A DNA stretch of 18,171 nucleotides from an uncultured Bacteroidota bacterium (GCA_903889605.1 CAISYK010001177.1:1-18171), one strand, 5' to 3'. Positions 1 to 7,855 are shown, numbered from the stretch's first letter. A program made the numbers and translations. The notes: generated by a model from the sequence alone, not told the origin.

Positions 1-394
1 AGGAAAATTTTTGATCACCTGCAAAATCAGTTTTGCGCAGCAAAAAAAGCTTTTTATACTAGTCGTTAAGTCTCTGATACTTTTATTAAAAACCCTTTCA
101 ATTCAGAAATGATTTTTAAATTTGCTTCCGGTAAAGGGGGGATTCGAAAAAGCGACAAATTTTTAGTCCAGGTAATTACTTAGCCCTTATGTGCCGGCTT
201 CACAATACGGCAGCGTGAAATTCTGTTATCCATAATGATAAAACAGCATATATGATTGATGTTTTTGGCCAATATTTCGCTGCGATGAAGATAATAGTGC
301 GTAACATCAGTTATTAATTCTTAAATTCGTATGGATTCATGATCCAATAACGATAATTTGAAACGATATAAATTTGATATAATTAGATTAAATA
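1..394. other. non-coding region upstream of pfkA
   Basis: I see no convincing gene here on either strand. Near the left edge, GCAAAA (21-26) and TTTTGC (31-36) form a hairpin with loop TCAG. It is followed by the palindrome AAAAAGCTTTTT (44-55), which ends in a T run, so this could be the terminator of a gene left of the window. A short GC-rich stem, TGCCG/CGGCA, lies at 192-212. The rest is AT-rich spacer leading to the pfkA promoter. Confidence 0.5.
369..376 (+). promoter_or_regulatory. candidate -7 promoter element of pfkA
   Basis: TAAATTTG fits the Bacteroidota -7 consensus TAnnTTTG and would give a leader of roughly a dozen bases before the ATG at 395. I see no good TTTG at the -33 position, so the match rests on one element in AT-rich DNA. 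Confidence 0.3.
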
Positions 395-1363
395 ATGAAA
401 AAAATTGCTGTTTTTACATCCGGAGGTGATTCCCCGGGAATGAATGCCTGTATACGTGCAGTGGTGCGGACCGCCATTTATCATAATTTGGAAGTAGTAG
501 GTATTATGCACGGTTACGAGGGAATGATACGGAATGAATTTATTCCTTTAGGTTCCAAATCTGTGGCCAATATTATTCAGCGCGGAGGAACAGTTTTAAA
601 AACTGCACGGAGTAAAAAGTTTTTAACGATAGAGGGCAGGCAAAAAGCAGTTGAAAACTTAACTAAACATGAAATAGAAGGTATTGTAGCTATAGGCGGA
701 GACGGAACGTTCAGAGGCGCTTTGGAATTAAGTAAAATGTGTGCCGTTCCTATAGTTTGCTGCCCCGGCACTATTGATAACGATTTGGTTGGTACCGACT
801 TTACAATTGGCTATGATACAGCAATAAATACGGTTGTAGAAGCTGTTGATAAAATACGCGATACTGCAGAAAGCCACGACCGCCTGTTTTTTGTGGAGGT
901 AATGGGCAGGGATGCGGGCTTGATAGCTTTACGCTCTGGAATTGGTGTGGGTGCAGAATGTATATTAATGCCGGAAACGAAAACAGATATTGAAGATTTG
1001 ATTAAACGTTTGGAAAGCGGACGTAAGAGTAAATCCTCAAAAATTATTATTGTTGCTGAAGGTGATGAAGCAGGCGGAGCTTTCAAAATTGCAGAACAAG
1101 TAAAAAAACGCTTGCCGGATTATGATACAAGGGTAACCATTTTGGGGCATATACAGCGCGGAGGAAACCCTTCAGCAATGGATCGTGTAAACAGCAGCCG
1201 TATAGGGTTTTCTGCAGTTGAAGCTTTAATGGCAGGAAAAAGAACGGTAATGATTGGAATAATAAATAAAGCAATCAGTTATACGCCGCTTGAAAATGCT
1301 GTAAAACATACCCAGAACCTTGACCCTGATTTAATGCGTATGCTGGATATATTATCGCTTTAA
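395..1363 (+). CDS. pfkA: ATP-dependent 6-phosphofructokinase
   Basis: This cytoplasmic glycolytic enzyme phosphorylates fructose 6-phosphate to fructose 1,6-bisphosphate. At 322 residues it has the usual length of bacterial PfkA. The nucleotide-binding motif GGDSPGMN starts at residue 10. GGDGT lies at 101-105; glycine at residue 104, where PPi-dependent enzymes carry Asp, indicates ATP as phosphoryl donor. PGTIDND (124-130) holds the catalytic base Asp128. MGR (170-172) and GHIQRGG (251-257) are substrate-binding segments. The ATG at 395 puts the first beta strand (KKIAVFTSGG) right at the N-terminus, as in the family. It is a single gene converging on the TonB receptor gene, with only 45 bases between the stops and no clear hairpin there. 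Identity is secure; allosteric behaviour cannot be read from the sequence. Confidence 0.97.
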   Translation: MKKIAVFTSGGDSPGMNACIRAVVRTAIYHNLEVVGIMHGYEGMIRNEFIPLGSKSVANIIQRGGTVLKTARSKKFLTIEGRQKAVENLTKHEIEGIVAIGGDGTFRGALELSKMCAVPIVCCPGTIDNDLVGTDFTIGYDTAINTVVEAVDKIRDTAESHDRLFFVEVMGRDAGLIALRSGIGVGAECILMPETKTDIEDLIKRLESGRKSKSSKIIIVAEGDEAGGAFKIAEQVKKRLPDYDTRVTILGHIQRGGNPSAMDRVNSSRIGFSAVEALMAGKRTVMIGIINKAISYTPLENAVKHTQNLDPDLMRMLDILSL

Positions 1364-1408
1364 AAATTCAAGCATAGTAGCTCCGTTGTGCAAAATTACT
1401 TTATTAAA

Positions 1409-3973
1409 TTATTTATTAAATATCCACGTTAGTGATAAATAATAGAATCCGCCGACAGAAGACCCGCCCAGCATATTGTAATATGCCTTGTTTAGAAGAT
1501 TGGCTGCTCCTAACTTAGCTGTCAAGCCTTGTTTTTCAAATTTGTAATTTATCTGAGCGTCCATTGACCAGTATGAAGGAACTTTTCCGCTGACAAGGAA
1601 TGAAATATAGTCGTATTTTGTTTGATAACGCCCAGTGATGCCTGCGCCAAATTTTTTCCAAATATTTTCAGTAACGATGGTTCCATTCAAAATTACGGCT
1701 GGTGTATTAAACCCGTCTTCAAGTCCATCTTTGTCATCTGTTCTGTCAAGTTTCGAGTATGTATAATTTCCGATGAAGGAAAATTTTTCATTGTAACGAT
1801 ATTTTATTCCCAAACTGGCTCCATAGTTATAAATTTTACTTTTTGAATTAGTCCACAAACGATAACGGCTTTGCTTTGATTTGGAATATAAATATGTCGG
1901 GATTGAGTCTGGAATTGCTGTATTGGGAATGCTCGCTTCAACCTGTGCAATAAAATTATCATAAGAGTTGTAATAAAAATCCGCATCAATAAACAAACTC
2001 TTTTTAAGTGCAAGACCTCTAAATCCAAATTCAAATGAACGCACAAATTCAGGCTGTAGATAAGTATATGGATTTTTATTAAGCATATTTTTATTTTTAT
2101 CAATTGCCTGTGTCTGTGATAAACTAAGTGTATTAATATCACTATTAACCTGTGTCTGAAATGCGTCAATTGAAGCTTTTGTATATGAATTTTCAAAAAT
2201 ACCATCAGACATAACTTTTAAACCTCCTACGCGTTTTACCCCGCCGCTATTTACATTTGAGAACCCTTCAAAAATACTCGGGAATCTAAAGCCGCTTTGG
2301 TAAGATGCTCTGAAGTTTATTTCTTCTTTTGGTGAATATACAATTGTGAAACGCGGATTAAATTTTGAATTGAAATAATCAGATTTGTCTGCCCGCAGCG
2401 CTGCACTCATACGAAGCTTTTTGTTAAAGAGGTCTTTGTTTAATTGCAGAAAACCGCCCGATTTACCATATGTCAGATTTTTTGTCGAATCAACAGGATT
2501 AATAAAATAGTTGCCATCGGGGATAATAATATAGGTTCTATAATCAAACCCGCTCAAAAGCTGTACGCCAAGTTTATCGAAAAAAGAAGGGAAAAGTTTG
2601 TCCCAATTTAATAAGCCTTCTGAGTGAAACAAATTTGATTTAACTCTGAGGGCAGCACCATAATCCCAATTATTGATATTGGTTAATTCGTCTTTCTTTT
2701 GATTGTAGGCGTCTGTGCCGGGTTCAAATCTTCCATCATCTGAATTGACTCTTGCAATCTTGTGAGCGTCTGCAATAGTTGCCCCACCTGTAATGGCATT
2801 ATTATAAGCTGTAGTATAGTCTGCGAACCACTGGTTGTCGGATTTAAAAGCTTTGTCCATATTTTCTGCAAGCGAACGCAGGTTGTACGATTTACCTGTA
2901 TTCTCTTGAGTTACGTATGACCGAAATTGAAAAATATCTGATTGGTAATTGAGTACATACTGATGTAAAGTGTAATCCTGTAATCTGAAACGGTTTGAAC
3001 GCTGATAGATATTATTAATTAGTGCTCCTTTATAAGTTAACGATAATTCATTTCCTTCTTTAGGTCTGTAATACAAACCAAAATCTCCTTTATAGTTTTG
3101 GATATTATAATCGGCAATATCAATTTCTCTATACCCTGTGCGGGCTACAACATATTTTTTTCCATTCAACGTCAATGTTTTTCGGTTAGAAGATTCGTTT
3201 CCGTAGCTATTTACTTCATCATACGCAGGATTGTTGGAACCAAATAAACCAGTTGAAGAATTTATTGTTGAGGCGAGGTCGGTTTTATTGTCTGCAGCCC
3301 AATCATTGCCTTGGATACAAGATCCATTGATTTTGAATGCGAATTTAGAATTGATGGCGTTGGCATAACGCAGATTGGTTTGACTAAATAATTGAGGAGA
3401 AACATTATCAATATTTCCAATGTGATTTACTCCTGTTAATTGCTGAAAGCTTAAACCCTGAAACCTAAATGGATTTTTAGTTTGGATATTGGCCAAACCG
3501 TTTATGGCATTCATACCATATAATGCAGATGCCGTTCCCGGTATTATTTCAATTTTGTCTATGTCAAGGTCGTTTGCACCGAGTGCGTTTGCGATAGGAG
3601 CACCTATATGCGGAGCCTGATTGTCAATCCCGTCAATTAATTGAGAGAACCTAACATTGGTTGTGTTTGCAAACCCTCTTGTGTTTATCACTTTAAATCC
3701 TAAACTCGGAGTAATAATCTGCATTCCTTTCAGGTTCTCGATGGCATCGAAGCAAGTTGGAGCCCCCATGTTTTGGGCATCAATTGATTTTAATTGTTCT
3801 ATACTAACGGGGGAGCGTAGGACTGTTTCAGATATTCGCGAAGCAGAAATTACTATTTCATTAAGATTATTGACCTTTGAGGAGTTCGGTTTGAGAGTTA
3901 AACTATCGCTTTTTACCTGAGAGAAAAGATTCAAAGTTAACAATGCTGCACTGATTATAAAATATAATTTCAT
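1409..3973 (-). CDS. TonB-dependent outer-membrane receptor, possibly for molybdate
   Basis: An 854-residue gated outer-membrane beta-barrel receptor. A signal peptide covers about residues 1-20. A TonB-box-like stretch with NEIVISASR (38-46) comes next, then the plug domain (about 48-168) with INTRGF, QLIDGID and the conserved end IEIIPGTASALYGMNAINGL. The rest is a barrel of alternating aromatic strands ending in YYLSLTWIFNK. The N-terminal carboxypeptidase-regulatory-like domain common in SusC-type receptors is absent, and no SusD gene is adjacent, so a glycan receptor is unlikely. The ModE-type regulator gene lies 51 bases upstream on the same strand, with a Mo-box-like site in the gap. 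From this context I infer uptake of molybdate or another oxyanion or metal chelate. The receptor family is certain; the substrate is inference. Confidence 0.93.
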   Translation of the reverse strand: MKLYFIISAALLTLNLFSQVKSDSLTLKPNSSKVNNLNEIVISASRISETVLRSPVSIEQLKSIDAQNMGAPTCFDAIENLKGMQIITPSLGFKVINTRGFANTTNVRFSQLIDGIDNQAPHIGAPIANALGANDLDIDKIEIIPGTASALYGMNAINGLANIQTKNPFRFQGLSFQQLTGVNHIGNIDNVSPQLFSQTNLRYANAINSKFAFKINGSCIQGNDWAADNKTDLASTINSSTGLFGSNNPAYDEVNSYGNESSNRKTLTLNGKKYVVARTGYREIDIADYNIQNYKGDFGLYYRPKEGNELSLTYKGALINNIYQRSNRFRLQDYTLHQYVLNYQSDIFQFRSYVTQENTGKSYNLRSLAENMDKAFKSDNQWFADYTTAYNNAITGGATIADAHKIARVNSDDGRFEPGTDAYNQKKDELTNINNWDYGAALRVKSNLFHSEGLLNWDKLFPSFFDKLGVQLLSGFDYRTYIIIPDGNYFINPVDSTKNLTYGKSGGFLQLNKDLFNKKLRMSAALRADKSDYFNSKFNPRFTIVYSPKEEINFRASYQSGFRFPSIFEGFSNVNSGGVKRVGGLKVMSDGIFENSYTKASIDAFQTQVNSDINTLSLSQTQAIDKNKNMLNKNPYTYLQPEFVRSFEFGFRGLALKKSLFIDADFYYNSYDNFIAQVEASIPNTAIPDSIPTYLYSKSKQSRYRLWTNSKSKIYNYGASLGIKYRYNEKFSFIGNYTYSKLDRTDDKDGLEDGFNTPAVILNGTIVTENIWKKFGAGITGRYQTKYDYISFLVSGKVPSYWSMDAQINYKFEKQGLTAKLGAANLLNKAYYNMLGGSSVGGFYYLSLTWIFNK

Positions 3974-3986
3974 AGTATATATTTTT

Positions 3987-4010
3987 CGATATGTATTATT
4001 ATGAATACCG
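3987..4010 (-). promoter_or_regulatory. Mo-box-like operator upstream of the TonB receptor gene
   Basis: CGATAT (3987-3992) and ATACCG (4005-4010) form an interrupted palindrome with a 12-base spacer, 13 bases upstream of the receptor ATG. The published ModE box ATCGCTATATA-N6/7-TATATAACGAT reduces to CGnTAT-N12/13-ATAnCG, which this site fits exactly in its core. The right flank continues as ATACCGAT, also close to the box. It lies where a bound regulator would block the receptor promoter. The same 6-12-6 arrangement recurs at 4373-4396. Binding itself is inferred. Confidence 0.6.
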
Positions 4011-4024
4011 ATAGTTAAAAAATT

Positions 4025-4372
4025 TTAGAACTTTATTTTTGCTGTTTCTTTATCTGCAAACTTTCTTATTTTGCTTTCTAATGTATAATATGATTTGACC
4101 GCTCTTTCTCCGGCTTCAGTTAATCTTGCACCGCCCCCGTTTTTTCCGCCAAGCATCTTTTCTACAAGCGGTACGTTTGCATGTTTATTCATATCCTCTA
4201 CAAACTGCCATGCTTGCCGATAGGACATTTTCATTTCTTTGGCAGCATTTGTAATTGAGCCTGTTTTGCCTATATTTTCAAGAAGTATAACCCGGCCAAG
4301 GCCAAGAAATATTCCATTGGTTTCTTCCACCCAAAGCCGAACACGTAAGTTATATTTTTTCTCTTTTTTCAT
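4025..4372 (-). CDS. ModE-type winged-helix transcriptional regulator
   Basis: A small DNA-binding protein (115 residues from the ATG) homologous to the N-terminal domain of the molybdate regulator ModE. The hallmarks are TGSITNAAKEMKMSYRQAW (the helix-turn-helix), then VEDMN, LVEKMLGGKNGGGARLT (the wing, with its glycine-rich loop) and a terminal helix that would dimerise. The molybdate-binding TOBE/Mop domains of full-length ModE are absent, so the effector, if any, must be sensed in another way. The open frame extends upstream to a TTG at 4399, but those nine codons run through the palindrome at 4373-4396; the ATG at 4372 gives a normal N-terminus and I prefer it. It is followed after 51 bases by the TonB receptor gene, probably as one transcription unit with autoregulation. 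The family is clear; the ligand is not. Confidence 0.88.
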   Translation of the reverse strand: MKKEKKYNLRVRLWVEETNGIFLGLGRVILLENIGKTGSITNAAKEMKMSYRQAWQFVEDMNKHANVPLVEKMLGGKNGGGARLTEAGERAVKSYYTLESKIRKFADKETAKIKF

Positions 4373-4396
4373 CGATATGCAATCGAAAGCATACCG
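4373..4396 (-). promoter_or_regulatory. second Mo-box-like operator, abutting the ModE-type gene start
   Basis: CGATAT (4373-4378) and ATACCG (4391-4396) are again 12 bases apart, and the half-sites are identical to those at 3987-4010. Flanks extend the left half to ATCGATATGCA, and the halves mirror each other further as ATATGC/GCATAC. The site ends one base before the preferred ATG of the regulator gene, which points to autoregulation. Two identical half-site pairs at the right places are unlikely by chance, but protein binding is inferred. Confidence 0.6.
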
Positions 4397-4499
4397 CAAA
4401 GAAAAAGATATTGAAATGCAAAAAACATGATTTTAATCACATTACCTGAATTTTTGCGGTGGGTGGGAAATATTTGGTGATTGTTTTTTAATAAAAATG

Positions 4500-5387
4500 T
4501 CAAAAACACAATTCAGCAGTATCGTCAGTTATCCTAAGGTGTACCTTTCTGCCAAGGTACAAAGCTGAATTTTTATCAATATGTCCGGCAGGAAAATTAA
4601 AGCATACAGGATAACTGTATTCTTTCACGGCATCAAAAATTATTTCTTCGGCAGTTTTTCCAAAAGGTATAATGTTATCTTTCATATCAGTTAATCCGCC
4701 TACAACCAAACCTGCTATATGGCTTAATTTTCCGCCACGTTTCAGATTCAGCATCATTCTGTCAATATGATAAAGATATTCATCTAAATCTTCAATGAAT
4801 AAAATTTTGCCTTTAGTATCAATATCAGAAGGGCTGCCAGTTAATGCATATAGTAAAGAAAGATTTCCTCCAATTAATTCTGCTTCCGCAATTCCTTTTC
4901 TGTTTAAATGATGAACTTCAGCTTCATAACTTAATTTTTCTCCAAATAAGGCTTTACGTAAGGTTTCGGTGGCTTCAGCATTTTTTGTAAAATTTATAGG
5001 CATTGTTGCATGAAGCGTTTCAATATCAAAATTATTTATATGTGAATGCAGCACAGTTATATCGCTGTAACCAATGAGCCATTTAGGGTTTTTCTTAAAT
5101 TGTGTAAAGTCAATTTTGTCAATAATGCGCATTGTGCCGTATCCTCCGCGGGCACTGATTACTGCCTTTACAGACTCATCATCCAGCATCATTTGTAAGT
5201 CTTCTGATCTTTCCTCATCCGTCCCTGAAAATTGATTTTCAGCATTAAATAAATTTTTACTTAATACAACTTCCAATCCCCAAGAATTTAAAATATCAAC
5301 AGCTGGTTGGATTTCATTTACTGAAATTTTTCTGGCGCAGGCCGCAATACCAATTTTATCGCCTTTTTTTAAATATGCAGGTGTCAT
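4500..5387 (-). CDS. LD-carboxypeptidase, peptidase family S66
   Basis: A 295-residue serine carboxypeptidase of the LdcA (muramoyltetrapeptide carboxypeptidase) family, which removes the terminal D-Ala from murein tetrapeptides during cell-wall recycling in the cytoplasm. The length is typical. The triad can be placed by family motifs: Ser108 in GYSDIT, Glu199 in FIEDLDEYLYHIDRM, and His269 in FPAGH near the C-terminus. The N-terminal motif LKKGDKIGIAA and the segment SARGGYGTMRIID (78-90) are also characteristic. There is no signal peptide, which agrees with a cytoplasmic enzyme. It is divergent from metG across a 98-base spacer and lies upstream of the ModE-type gene on the same strand with a gap of about 130 bases, so joint transcription is uncertain. 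A microcin C7 immunity (MccF) function occurs in the same family, but nothing nearby suggests it. Confidence 0.92.
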   Translation of the reverse strand: MTPAYLKKGDKIGIAACARKISVNEIQPAVDILNSWGLEVVLSKNLFNAENQFSGTDEERSEDLQMMLDDESVKAVISARGGYGTMRIIDKIDFTQFKKNPKWLIGYSDITVLHSHINNFDIETLHATMPINFTKNAEATETLRKALFGEKLSYEAEVHHLNRKGIAEAELIGGNLSLLYALTGSPSDIDTKGKILFIEDLDEYLYHIDRMMLNLKRGGKLSHIAGLVVGGLTDMKDNIIPFGKTAEEIIFDAVKEYSYPVCFNFPAGHIDKNSALYLGRKVHLRITDDTAELCF

Positions 5388-5403
5388 TTTGATTTAATGG
5401 TAT

Positions 5404-5486
5404 AAAGTTTTAAGTTGGAAAGTTAGTTAGAATAATTTACACACTTTCAACTTATTGTTAACTTTGAACTTTAAACTTAAAACTTT
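5404..5486. repeat. AACTTT-rich inverted repeats in the S66/metG spacer
   Basis: AAAGTTTTAAGTT (5404-5416) is matched perfectly by its reverse complement at 5474-5486, whose last base is the first base of the metG TTG codon. Inside it, AAGTTGGAAAGT (5412-5423) pairs with ACTTTCAACTT (5443-5453) except for one unpaired base. The right part is a run of AACTTT/AACTT units. The spacer could fold into a long hairpin in DNA or in a metG leader. Such AAGTT/AACTT-rich spacers are familiar from Bacteroidota, to my memory, with no assigned function. Confidence 0.6.
5436..5466 (+). promoter_or_regulatory. candidate promoter of metG
   Basis: TAACTTTG (5459-5466) fits the -7 consensus TAnnTTTG, and TTTA (5436-5439) lies 19 bases upstream in the place of the -33 TTTG. 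The start of transcription would fall near 5472, about 14 bases before the TTG codon. The surrounding AACTTT repeats raise the odds of a chance match. Confidence 0.4.
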
Positions 5487-7600
5487 TGAACTTGACTTTT
5501 AAAAGACATACCGTTACGGCCGCATTACCTTATGCCAATGGCCCTGTGCATATAGGTCATTTAGCGGGCTGTTATCTGCCTGCTGATATTTATGTACGTT
5601 ATCTTCGTTCAAAGGGCGAAGATGTAAAATTTATCTGCGGGTCCGATGAGCATGGCGTACCCATTACCATTAAAGCAAAAAAAGAAGGCATTACCCCTCA
5701 GCAGGTGGTTGATAAATACCATAAAATAATGGGTGATTCCTTTAAGGAGTTCGGGATATCATTCGATATTTTTTCCAGGACATCCTCCAAAACACATCAC
5801 GAAACGGCTTCTGAATTTTTTAAAACATTATATGATAAAGGTGTTTTTAAAGAAGAAATAACGGAGCAGTATTTTGATGAGAAAGCTAACCAGTTTCTGG
5901 CCGATCGTTACATAGTAGGAACATGTCCTAAATGCGGGAATGATAACGCTTACGGCGATCAATGCGAAAATTGCGGGAGTACGCTTAATGCAACGGATTT
6001 AATTAATCCAAGGTCAACATTATCGGGTGAAAAGCCTGTAAGAAAAAAAACAAAGAATTGGTTTTTACCTTTGGATACCATGCAGCCGGAAATTGAAGCA
6101 TATATTGATTCGCATAAAGACTGGAAAGTAAATGTTTTAGGACAATGCAAGAGCTGGCTGAATGCCGGGCTTCAGCCCCGTGCCATGACCCGGGACTTAG
6201 ATTGGGGCGTAAAAGTTCCGATTGAAGGTGCCGAAGGAAAAGTATTATATGTATGGTTTGATGCACCAATAGGGTATATTTCTGCGACTAAAGAATTATT
6301 TGCAAATCAAGAATTGGGAATTAAGAATCAAGACTGGGAATTATATTGGAAAGATAAAGAAACAAAACTGGTGCATTTTATCGGTAAAGACAATATTGTA
6401 TTTCATTGTATTATTTTCCCTGCTATGCTGATGGCTGAGGGTTCATACATTTTACCAGAAAATGTTCCAGCTAATGAATTTTTAAATTTGGAAGGAAATA
6501 AAATTTCCACTTCCCGCAACTGGGCTGTATGGCTGCACGAGTATTTGCTTGAGTTTAAAGACAAACAAGATTCGCTGCGTTATACACTTTGTGCAAATGC
6601 GCCTGAAACTAAGGACAATGATTTTACCTGGAAAGATTTTCAGGCCAAAAATAATAATGAATTAGTGGCTGTACTCGGCAATTTCATTAACCGTACATTA
6701 GTATTAACGCATAAATACTATAATGGTAAAGTGCCTGCGGCTTTGGAATATACAAAAGGCGACATTTTACTGATGGAAGAAATAAGTAAATTTCCTGCAA
6801 AAATTGCATCAAGTATTGAACAGTACCGTTTCAGGGAAGCATTGGGAGAATTAATGAATTTGGCCCGCTTGGGAAATAAATATTTGGCTGACAGTGAACC
6901 GTGGATATTAATAAAAACAGACGAAAAACGTGTTCAGACAATAATGAATTTATCGCTGCAGATAACGGCGAATCTTGCCGTACTGATGGAACCGTTTTTA
7001 CCTTTCACATCAAAAAAACTCGGCGCAATGATTAATCTGAATAATGATTTAAAATGGAATGATGCATCACGCATCGATTTATTGCTGGCCGGACATCAGA
7101 TAAATCCATCAGGTTTATTGTTTGAAAAGATTGAAGACGAAACAGTGGATGAACAGGTTCTTAAATTAAAAAATTCGAAAATGCTTAATGAGGCAGAAAC
7201 TAATAAATCAGAAGTTTTATTAAACGGAGATAATGCAGGGGCTTCATCCGCATCTGCTGCTGCAGCAAAAGCCGACATTACTTTTGATGATTTCAGTAAA
7301 ATGGATATTCGCGTGGGAACTATTTTAGAAGCAGAACGTGTTCCTAAAACTGATAAACTTATGAAATTGTTAATTGATACCGGAATTGATAAACGTATAA
7401 TTGTTTCAGGCATTGCAGGGTATTATATACCGGAAGATATTATCGGGCAGAGAGTTTCTGTTTTAGTAAATCTTGCACCGCGCAAAATAAAAAATATTGA
7501 AAGCCAGGGAATGATTTTAATGGCTGAAAATAATAATGGAGAACTAAGTTTTGTTTCCCCTACGAAAGATAATATGAATAATGGCGGAGCGGTTAAATAA
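5486..7600 (+). CDS. metG: methionyl-tRNA synthetase with C-terminal tRNA-binding domain
   Basis: This essential class I aminoacyl-tRNA synthetase charges tRNA-Met, including the initiator. The HIGH motif is at residues 22-25 (PVHIGHLAG). The zinc knuckle uses Cys147, Cys150, Cys160 and Cys163 (CPKC and CENC). The KMSKS loop reads KISTS at 339-343. An anticodon-binding helical domain follows. An Ala/Ser-rich linker (ASSASAAAAKAD) then leads to a C-terminal OB-fold of the EMAP II/Trbp111 type (DFSKMDIRVGTI to the end), which in relatives mediates dimerisation and tRNA binding. At 704 residues it matches the long MetG form. No ATG or GTG occurs between the in-frame stop at 5465 and the conserved core, so a TTG must initiate; the one at 5486 gives MNLTFKR, similar to relatives, and the TTG at 5492 is the alternative. 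It is followed by a repeat and a terminator, so it is probably monocistronic. Confidence 0.97.
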   Translation: MNLTFKRHTVTAALPYANGPVHIGHLAGCYLPADIYVRYLRSKGEDVKFICGSDEHGVPITIKAKKEGITPQQVVDKYHKIMGDSFKEFGISFDIFSRTSSKTHHETASEFFKTLYDKGVFKEEITEQYFDEKANQFLADRYIVGTCPKCGNDNAYGDQCENCGSTLNATDLINPRSTLSGEKPVRKKTKNWFLPLDTMQPEIEAYIDSHKDWKVNVLGQCKSWLNAGLQPRAMTRDLDWGVKVPIEGAEGKVLYVWFDAPIGYISATKELFANQELGIKNQDWELYWKDKETKLVHFIGKDNIVFHCIIFPAMLMAEGSYILPENVPANEFLNLEGNKISTSRNWAVWLHEYLLEFKDKQDSLRYTLCANAPETKDNDFTWKDFQAKNNNELVAVLGNFINRTLVLTHKYYNGKVPAALEYTKGDILLMEEISKFPAKIASSIEQYRFREALGELMNLARLGNKYLADSEPWILIKTDEKRVQTIMNLSLQITANLAVLMEPFLPFTSKKLGAMINLNNDLKWNDASRIDLLLAGHQINPSGLLFEKIEDETVDEQVLKLKNSKMLNEAETNKSEVLLNGDNAGASSASAAAAKADITFDDFSKMDIRVGTILEAERVPKTDKLMKLLIDTGIDKRIIVSGIAGYYIPEDIIGQRVSVLVNLAPRKIKNIESQGMILMAENNNGELSFVSPTKDNMNNGGAVK

Positions 7601-7635
7601 TATTGTATTAGGACTTTAAATTTTTTAAATAATTT

Positions 7636-7792
7636 CATTTGGGCGTTTCCCTTTCTTAAAAAAGAAAGGGGCGGGCTTTCCCCTTCAATCTTTTGCAAGG
7701 GCAAAAGGATTTCCGCTTCAATCCCTAACGCAGCGCTGACTGAGTAATAGACTTTATTTATCTTTCGCCCAGCTGACGGTCGCCAAATGGGC
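7636..7792. repeat. hairpin-rich REP-like intergenic repeat
   Basis: This stretch has three stems: CCCTTTCTT/AAGAAAGGG (7649-7657 and 7662-7670, loop AAAA), CTTTTGC/GCAAAAG (7690-7696 and 7701-7707, loop AAGG) and GCCCA/TGGGC (7767-7771 and 7788-7792). The direct repeat TTTCC-C/G-CTTCAATC occurs at 7677-7690 and 7710-7723. The ends CATTTGGGCG (7636-7645) and CGCCAAATG (7781-7789) are inverted apart from one base. The segment ending in TTCAATCCCTAACGC (7717-7731) resembles, from memory, a repeat dispersed between genes in Flavobacteriia and related groups. An open frame on the minus strand across it is not a credible gene. Other copies lie outside the window and were not checked. Confidence 0.6.
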
Positions 7793-7831
7793 AGTATGTT
7801 TTCCTCATAAACTTTAGTTAAATTATTAAAT

Positions 7832-7855
7832 AGCTGCCTCCGGGCGGTTTTTTTT
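7832..7855 (+). terminator. rho-independent terminator downstream of metG
   Basis: CTGCC (7834-7838) pairs with GGCGG (7843-7847) around the tetraloop TCCG. The stem can be lengthened by wobble and A-T pairs, and a run of eight T follows. It lies 232 bases after the metG stop and before the next gene, so it would end transcripts that cross the repeat. Confidence 0.65.

Noticed and set aside
1364..1408. Bidirectional terminator between the converging pfkA and receptor genes
   Set aside because: No stem-loop of useful length is visible in the 45 bases.
1804..2205. Minus-strand open frame of 133 codons inside the TonB receptor gene
   Set aside because: It lies in another frame of the well-supported receptor and has low-complexity composition.
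1409..3973. SusC-type glycan receptor
   Set aside because: There is no SusD partner gene and no N-terminal carboxypeptidase-regulatory-like domain.
4428..4439. Palindrome TGATTTTAATCA between the S66 gene and the ModE-type gene, considered as a terminator
   Set aside because: The stem has only five A/T-rich pairs and is too weak to call as a terminator; an operator cannot be excluded but has no support.
7423..7704. Minus-strand open frame of 93 codons across the metG end and the repeat
   Set aside because: It overlaps the conserved end of metG and the hairpin repeat, has no family resemblance, and is best explained as a shadow frame.
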